A DNA stretch of 64,000 nt from positions 3,555-67,554 of the forward strand of contig JAWCMT010000004.1 of the NCBI GenBank assembly GCA_038849555.1, read 5' to 3'. The position numbers and the translations under genes are program-made. Source of the DNA: JAOAIV01 sp038849555. GTDB taxonomy: Archaea; Thermoproteota; Bathyarchaeia; Bathyarchaeales; Bathycorpusculaceae. Positions 59,275-64,000 of this stretch are shown here, in pieces; the stretch's first letter is position 1; each line of letters begins with the position of its first letter. A model generated the notes under the pieces. It had not been told where the DNA came from. It ran no database searches and saw only the letters and a list, made by a program, of their open reading frames with translations.

Positions 59275-60233
59275 ATCAGAAAATGGCGAAAATTAAAAAT
59301 AAAAAAGCAAAGTTCTTGCTGGCACTGTTTTTCATAAGCAGCTTAACCATTGGATTTGCAACCTGTGTGGAAGCGCTTAGCATAGGCGTTGCTTACACGG
59401 TTAGCTTGTGGCATCTAGACGAAGTCGTGCCAGACGGCTATAGAGAAGTAACTCCCGACGCTATGGGGCGAAACGCTGGGATTCTGGTGTCTACGCCCAA
59501 AGCGCCTGCGCTGGTTGAGGGCAAATTCAACAAAGCCCTATGTTTCGATGGAAACAACGGCGTTTACGTGCCTATTCGATTTCTAGTAGGCTTTCCGCCT
59601 TCGCCCCAACCAATATACATACCTATTTCCACAAGCCTCGACATCCCGAAGGAAATCCAAATTGAAGCCTGGATAAAAGTGCATGAGTTCAAAAACGTAA
59701 CTTACAACAACGTCGTGATTAAATGCACACGCACCGACGCCTCCACCGAGAACGTCACCAGAATTTATGGCATCGCCGTGAAAGCAGGCCTACCTCAAAA
59801 TGGCTATGCTGTGCCTGTGGGAGCACTTAGCGGCTATGTCTACACTGACGTCAGCGGCTTCAACGAGATAGTGACAACGGAACCAGTGGTGCCTCTAAAC
59901 GAGTGGATCCATGTGGCTTTCAAACGCGACCTCGCTACGGGCATGCACTTGTATGTGAACGGCGTCGAGCAGTCTGTCAAAGCAATCTATGGCACACAAA
60001 ACCCAGCGGGCAAGATAATCAACGGGACAGAAGTCTATTTCGGACACGATGCGGTAGTAACTATTGATGAAATTCAAATCAGTGACCTCGCGCCTGAGTC
60101 TCAAACGGTTACAGCGCAAGTTGACATTGGACCTAATCTGCTGATAGCAGTAATCGCTGTATCTGTTATCTTCGCGGTGGCATGGATTCTGCGAAGAGCT
60201 ATCCAAATGTGGATGATACATTCAAAAGCATAG
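59271..60233 (+). CDS. secreted LamG/concanavalin-like surface protein with a C-terminal membrane anchor
   Basis: A 320-residue protein from GTG 59271 (or ATG 59283). A signal peptide is followed by an extracellular lectin-like domain recalled from LamG families (SLWHLDEV, NKALCFDGNNGVYVPI, KEIQIEAWIKVHEF, WIHVAFKRDLATGMHLYVNG, EVYFGHDAVVTIDEIQISD), and then a C-terminal transmembrane helix with a short basic tail. Such domains bind carbohydrates or other surface ligands. The radical SAM gene follows after 51 bp. Confidence 0.8.
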   Translation: MNQKMAKIKNKKAKFLLALFFISSLTIGFATCVEALSIGVAYTVSLWHLDEVVPDGYREVTPDAMGRNAGILVSTPKAPALVEGKFNKALCFDGNNGVYVPIRFLVGFPPSPQPIYIPISTSLDIPKEIQIEAWIKVHEFKNVTYNNVVIKCTRTDASTENVTRIYGIAVKAGLPQNGYAVPVGALSGYVYTDVSGFNEIVTTEPVVPLNEWIHVAFKRDLATGMHLYVNGVEQSVKAIYGTQNPAGKIINGTEVYFGHDAVVTIDEIQISDLAPESQTVTAQVDIGPNLLIAVIAVSVIFAVAWILRRAIQMWMIHSKA

Positions 60234-60284
60234 ACTTGAGCGCCAAAGCACAGAAAACGCAAACAGCGAGGAGCGTCGCGTAGA

Positions 60285-61457
60285 ATGGGAATTGGCCTTA
60301 AGCTGATAGAATTGCTTCTTCGCCAAAAACTCTTAGGCAAAGGGCTAAAAGGAGAATTGAACACGCCGCTAATCGTTTCTTACGCGGTAACCAAAGCCTG
60401 CAACCTTAGATGCTTGCACTGCCACGTGGAAGCCCAAGAGGCATTAGCAAACGAGTTGAGCTTAGGGGAGGCTATGCGGGCAATAGAAGAGATGGCAAGT
60501 CTCGGAACTAAAGCCTTGATCTTTAGCGGTGGAGAGCCGCTACTTAGAAAAGACTTGGTTTTGGCTCTTGCAGAGCACTGCGTTGATGCAGGCATTATCC
60601 CGGCTATGCTGACAAACGGGATGCTGCTCAATCATAAAGTAGCAGTTGAGCTAAAGGAAGCTGGGATCATGGCTGTGGGAATTCCAATAGACTCGTCTAA
60701 TCCTGAATGCCACGATAAACTTAGGAATGTACCCGGCACCTTTGAGAAGGCGGTGCAGGCAATCAAAGCCTGTTTGGATGTTGACTTAGAAGTTGTGATT
60801 ACCACGATGGCCATGAAAGACAACTTCAGCGATGTCCCCGCGAGAATAGATCTTATAGCTAATTTGGGCGCAGATCAAGTTGCAGTTTACGACTTGGTTC
60901 CCATGGGCCGCGGAAAGGCTGTTATGAATCAAGCTATGGATCAAACGCAACGAGTCAGCTTGATAAAGTATCTTCAGCACATGCAGGAAACTCGTGAGAT
61001 GGTTTTTACGATGTCAGGTGGGCTGCCGCTTTACCCGGAAATCGTGTCTGAAATGCACCGTGCGAATGGCACTAAGCCGAAGGATTTGCTGCTTAAGCAG
61101 TTCTGGGTTGACGCCAATGTTGGATGCCACGCAGGCATCTTCTATTTTAGCCTAAGGCCCAACGGAGACGTTTACCCCTGCACTTTTCTGCCCGTGAAGA
61201 TCGGTAACATACGCGAGCGAAGCCTTACAGACATATGGTATAACTCTAAGGTTCTCAAGGAGCTTAGGAAACGCCGCTTGTTAAAAGGAAAATGCGGCGC
61301 ATGCGAATATCGCGAAACATGCGGCGGCTGCAGAGGAAGAGCTTACGCTTGCACAGGCGACTACTTGGAGACAGACCCCGTGTGCCTAAGGGAGCTGCTA
61401 ATAGAAGAAAAGATACTTCCGTCTGGCATAGAGAAGTTCGGGTTCTGCGTGGGCTAA
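60285..61457 (+). CDS. radical SAM / SPASM enzyme, AhbC/AhbD-like
   Basis: A 390-residue radical SAM protein: C39-x3-C43-x2-C46 (CNLRCLHC), SGGEPLLRKDLVLAL, and a SPASM region with GCHAGIFYFSLRPNGDVYPC, FLPVKIGNIRERS and KGKCGACEYRETCGGCRGRA for one or two auxiliary clusters. The pattern fits enzymes of alternative heme synthesis (AhbC/AhbD) and peptide maturases. No other heme genes are visible, so the call stays general. The C-terminal region is similar in layout to the fusion protein at 27919-30015. Confidence 0.88.
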   Translation: MGIGLKLIELLLRQKLLGKGLKGELNTPLIVSYAVTKACNLRCLHCHVEAQEALANELSLGEAMRAIEEMASLGTKALIFSGGEPLLRKDLVLALAEHCVDAGIIPAMLTNGMLLNHKVAVELKEAGIMAVGIPIDSSNPECHDKLRNVPGTFEKAVQAIKACLDVDLEVVITTMAMKDNFSDVPARIDLIANLGADQVAVYDLVPMGRGKAVMNQAMDQTQRVSLIKYLQHMQETREMVFTMSGGLPLYPEIVSEMHRANGTKPKDLLLKQFWVDANVGCHAGIFYFSLRPNGDVYPCTFLPVKIGNIRERSLTDIWYNSKVLKELRKRRLLKGKCGACEYRETCGGCRGRAYACTGDYLETDPVCLRELLIEEKILPSGIEKFGFCVG

Positions 61458-61532
61458 AATAGCTAAACAGCCTAAAATTTTTCTACATATTCAACAATAT
61501 TTTTATTTGAGTCTCAAGCCTAGATTCAGCTT

Positions 61533-61605
61533 GCTGGGGTGGCCGAACGGTTCAGGCGGCAGCCTGCAGAGCTGCTCTATGTGGGTTCAACTCCCATCCC
61601 CAGCT
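61533..61605 (+). tRNA. tRNA-Cys(GCA)
   Basis: GCTGGGG acceptor, D-arm GGCCGAACGGTTCAGGC, anticodon stem GCAGC with loop CTGCAGA (anticodon GCA), T-arm GTGGGTTCAACTCCCAT, acceptor CCCCAGC and discriminator T. No CCA encoded, no intron. A short repeat of its 3' end (TCCCCAGCTT) recurs at 61619-61628. Confidence 0.95.
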
Positions 61606-61618
61606 TTTCAAGAGCAGT

Positions 61619-61628
61619 CCCCAGCTTC
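61619..61628 (+). repeat. short repeat of the tRNA-Cys 3' end (possible att remnant)
   Basis: TCCCCAGCTT at 61619-61628 repeats the last acceptor bases of tRNA-Cys (61597-61606), 22 bp away. It is ten bases long, so only suggestive, but it lies between a tRNA and an integrase gene. Confidence 0.25.
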
Positions 61629-61738
61629 TGGCGGCGAATCCAAATACTCATTTTAAGGAAGCGTAAGTAGACCCTATTTAAAGTGGGGTTAGATTATTCG
61701 GTGGGGCCGCTGGGAATGTGGTGAGGTTTGAATTGAAC

Positions 61739-62977
61739 CTAATGAGGGGATATCAACTGTCTCCTGCCATACTCAAAGCCCGCTTCGATAAGTTCTTTGG
61801 CTTCTTTAACGTTCTCAGCGGTCTTGCAAACGAAGTCATCATTCTCAAAGGCCACCAGCTGAGTGTAAACCAGCGTATTCTTGATACTCTTGTGGCCGAG
61901 TAGCCGCATGACGTGCAGGATGTCTTTGGTCTTATGGTACTCCATTGTAGCTTTCCAGTGGCGGAACGTATGGAAGGTTATCTGATTGATCCTTGGGTTT
62001 CCAAGCTTGTTAGCTGCCCTTTTCCGTTGCCGTACAAACGAACTTCGGTAGCCGCGCAGATCATAGGTGCCAAAGATTTTGTCCGACTTTCTCGGGAGCA
62101 TCGACAGCATTGCAAGAAGCTTTCCTGATATCTTGAACATTCGGGCGTGGCTGCCTTTTTCCGGTGTTACTCTGATAGTTGAGTTCACGTAGTCTATGTC
62201 TGTCCATTTGAGTTGCCATGCTTCGCCTATTCTTATGGCTGTTTCCTTTAGCATTTGGAGTAGCGCTGCTGTTTTTTCCGCGCAACTGGCGATAAGCTGA
62301 TCAATTTCCTGCTCTGTGGGAATGAAAGGTATCTTTTCAACTCTGCTGTAGCGTGGTGGATCCCATTTTCCGCCCATCATTTTGAGAAAGTTGCTGTAGG
62401 CTTCGGTGACGTATTCTTTTCTGCCCTCGCTCCATGATTGTTTAGCTAAGACTTCTTTTACGGTTTCTGGGTCGAAGAGGCTTGCGCCGAGTTTGACTAG
62501 GCGCTTCATGGCTTTGACTCTGCATTCGATGGTTCCCTTAGCGTATCCCTGTTTTAGCAGCCAGAATTCGTATTCAACGATTTTTCCGTTGGTTGCTGCC
62601 GCTTCGCTTCTACGCAGAACTTCTGTTGTTTGAGGTTCTGCGGCCAAGTTTTTCGTCTCCGTGACGCATATTTGGCGAGTAAATACTATGCTGTTTGGCC
62701 TTTTTAATGGCTTCGAATCGACAGGCGCAGCGGTTTTGGCGGCTTCTTTGGCTTTTCTGGCGTCGTTTGGGTCTGAGAAGCGCATGCCGCAGTCTCGGCA
62801 GGACCATCGTTGAATTACAAAGCCGCGTGAAGTGTAGCGTTTTGCGTCTTTCCAGACTCTTCGGCTTCTGCATCGTGGGCATGGGGGGCTGGAGCCGACG
62901 TCCCCTGCTGGAGGCGACTTACTTTCTGTTTCGGCTTTTTCGCCAAATATGCTGTCTTCTGGTGTAAGTCCAGCCAT
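61739..62977 (-). CDS. tyrosine recombinase (integrase) with an N-terminal zinc ribbon
   Basis: A 412-residue protein. ATG 62977 follows GGGAGGGA. The N-terminal zinc ribbon C33-x2-C36 / C60-x2-C63 (CPRCRSRRVW, WSCRDCGMRF) resembles those of IS1-type transposases. The core-binding (SAM-like) domain lies near 110-200 and the catalytic domain near 225-400, with ETAIRIGEAWQLKW (first Arg), EKGSHARMFKISG (Lys), HTFRHWKAT (HxxR), LLGHKSIKNTLVYTQL (His and the nucleophilic Tyr). It points toward tRNA-Cys, the usual layout of an integrated archaeal element. Confidence 0.9.
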   Translation of the reverse strand: MAGLTPEDSIFGEKAETESKSPPAGDVGSSPPCPRCRSRRVWKDAKRYTSRGFVIQRWSCRDCGMRFSDPNDARKAKEAAKTAAPVDSKPLKRPNSIVFTRQICVTETKNLAAEPQTTEVLRRSEAAATNGKIVEYEFWLLKQGYAKGTIECRVKAMKRLVKLGASLFDPETVKEVLAKQSWSEGRKEYVTEAYSNFLKMMGGKWDPPRYSRVEKIPFIPTEQEIDQLIASCAEKTAALLQMLKETAIRIGEAWQLKWTDIDYVNSTIRVTPEKGSHARMFKISGKLLAMLSMLPRKSDKIFGTYDLRGYRSSFVRQRKRAANKLGNPRINQITFHTFRHWKATMEYHKTKDILHVMRLLGHKSIKNTLVYTQLVAFENDDFVCKTAENVKEAKELIEAGFEYGRRQLISPH

Positions 62978-62994
62978 TCCCTCCCACCGTGCGC

Positions 62995-64000
62995 TTAGTT
63001 TTGTGTGCTTATTTTCTCGGATATTTTCTGTCCGCAAGCGTTGCAGAGGAAACCCCATGAGTCGTCAAATTGTGTTACTTGCCAGTCGGGTCTGCCTTTG
63101 GCGCCGCAGCAGACGCAGGTTTCAATGCCGAAATCCATGGTTAACCGGTAAAGGCTCTTTGTTTTGCTGGCTAGTTCTTCAAGCGTGGTTGCTGTTCCAG
63201 AGTTCCTGAGTTGCATAACTTTGCTGGGTGTTTCAGCTTGCGGCTCAGTTTTTGAAGCGGTTGAAACTGGTTTGTTTTCGTTAGAGGCGCCTTTTTCTTC
63301 GCTTTCGTTATCTGGTTTGGATGTGCTGTTTTCTTCTTTTGTTGGTGTGGTTTGGAACTTGGGAACAAGGTTGGCGCCGTATTTTTTGGCTATGCGTTTG
63401 AGTTTTTCTTGGTCGAAGCTGTAAACCCAAGCGGTGCCGTTGGCGAGGCGGGTTTTGGTTTTTTTGCCGCCTAAGATTTCGCGTAGGCGGTAGCCGATTT
63501 TCTGTTTGGTGACTTCGCCGAATTCTGGCGTGTCCATTTTGTTTGGTTTTTTGTCGTCGAGTTTGCCTTCTAAATCTTTGACTAGTGCGTCCCAAATGTC
63601 AGCGAAGGCGAGAGGTTGCTGCGTGTAGAGTTCGCAGATGGTTTTTACGATGTGGCCTTCTAGTGTGTTGGTTTTCTCGTTTAGCCTTTCCTTCTGCAGC
63701 AGTTCAAGATGTAAGCGGAGGTCTTTTTCTACGGTTAAGCCTGAAACAGTTTGGATGATGGGTTTCCACAGCTCTTTCAGGCGATCTTTTACAGGCAAGT
63801 CTACTTCTGGCAGTTCATGTTCTCTTGTGGCTAAGCGCGATTTTAGCAGCATATTGCGTAGTTGGTGGAGTCTGTTTTCGTCTTCCTTGTTTACGTCTGC
63901 CCAGTCTTTGGTTGGGTAGCCTTCTGTCATGGGTATGAATATGAAGCGTTCAATGAGGCCTTTGACGCGGGGCATTTCTTCGGCTGCGCAGGCTTTGAAG
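62995..64000 (-). CDS. C-terminal part of a large protein of an integrated element, helicase/primase-like (partial)
   Basis: Reading leftward, the frame is already open at the window edge (FKACAAEE before MPRVKGLIERFIFIPMTEGY), so the internal Met at 63975 is probably not the start and the gene continues outside. Visible: DRLKELWKPIIQTVSGLTVE, NTLEGHIVKTICELYT, then a winged-helix-like segment (TKQKIGYRLREILGGKKTKT), a Lys/Glu/Ser-rich linker, and a C-terminal zinc knuckle CVCCGAKG ... LCNACGQK. The arrangement resembles the C-terminus of phage or plasmid replicative helicases, but the ATPase core is not in view. It is 17 bp upstream of the integrase and co-directional. Confidence 0.5.
   Translation of the reverse strand, partial: FKACAAEEMPRVKGLIERFIFIPMTEGYPTKDWADVNKEDENRLHQLRNMLLKSRLATREHELPEVDLPVKDRLKELWKPIIQTVSGLTVEKDLRLHLELLQKERLNEKTNTLEGHIVKTICELYTQQPLAFADIWDALVKDLEGKLDDKKPNKMDTPEFGEVTKQKIGYRLREILGGKKTKTRLANGTAWVYSFDQEKLKRIAKKYGANLVPKFQTTPTKEENSTSKPDNESEEKGASNENKPVSTASKTEPQAETPSKVMQLRNSGTATTLEELASKTKSLYRLTMDFGIETCVCCGAKGRPDWQVTQFDDSWGFLCNACGQKISEKISTQN

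Noticed and set aside
1..64000. CRISPR array, cas genes, rRNA genes or inteins
   Set aside because: No regularly spaced repeats, no Cas motifs and no rRNA-like sequence were seen. MCM and the other usual intein hosts are uninterrupted.

Overview
The window is archaeal chromosome. It encodes TBP, MCM, a GINS subunit, Alba, a thermosome subunit, aPelota, RNA polymerase subunits Rpo3 and Rpo10, and two ribosomal protein clusters in archaeal order. Several genes have TATA boxes about 25-45 nt upstream, and tRNA-Ser appears to carry an intron. An affiliation with Thermoproteota, probably Bathyarchaeia, is inferred from gene content and neighbourhoods (bacterial-type GAPDH, AOR-family enzyme, COG3273/COG1824 cluster, split glutamate synthase) and was not tested by a tree. 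Two runs of exactly 10 N (21057-21066 and 31486-31495) look like scaffold joins, so the sequence is probably from a draft or metagenome assembly.

Layout. 1-2.5 kb: tRNA thiolation (NcsA/TtuA), a nucleotidyltransferase and TBP. 2.6-11.1 kb: a two-gene cassette for secreted or membrane-anchored proteins is present twice as diverged direct copies, on either side of pelota and a tungsten-type aldehyde:ferredoxin oxidoreductase relative. The second copy carries a relic of the 3' end of pelota. 11.8-15.1 kb: ribosomal proteins L3-L4-L23-L2-S19. 15.3-19.3 kb: replication (GINS-MCM) followed by UDP-GlcNAc 2-epimerase. 19.7-24.1 kb: a COG2187-like kinase, a PHP phosphoesterase, a COG0645-like P-loop kinase and S-adenosylhomocysteinase. 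24.2-27.6 kb: small membrane and zinc proteins, then two PhoU/TrkA-C proteins with an MgtE-like permease. 27.9-31.6 kb: a large radical SAM fusion, small membrane proteins, a half-size MFS gene, and a disrupted tRNA-Ser locus at the second gap. 31.6-34.9 kb: nucleoside phosphorylase, PGK and GAPDH. 35-45.7 kb: mixed housekeeping genes (CBS, Mrp, Alba, HTH, IlvD, SDR), tRNA-Ala and tRNA-Glu. 46-53 kb: thermosome and a five-gene split glutamate synthase operon. 53.3-58.3 kb: a PhoU/AbrB regulator, then S13-S4-S11-Rpo3-L18e-L13-S9-Rpo10. 58.4-61.5 kb: a membrane winged-helix protein, a LamG-type surface protein and a second SPASM radical SAM enzyme. 61.5-64 kb: tRNA-Cys followed by a tyrosine integrase and part of a larger gene, probably the edge of an integrated element.

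The genes suggest an anaerobe: AOR family, ferredoxin-rich glutamate synthase, Fe-S dihydroxyacid dehydratase, radical SAM enzymes and Fe-S clusters in Rpo3. Lower-glycolysis or gluconeogenesis enzymes (GAPDH, PGK) and nucleoside and SAH recycling are also encoded. The least explained parts are the duplicated surface cassette with a frameshift in one copy, the tRNA-Ser locus with a detached 3' tRNA fragment, the radical SAM fusion with an N-terminal ATC-hydrolase-like region, and the tRNA-Cys integrase region. Functions are inferred from reading motifs by eye; no database search was run.
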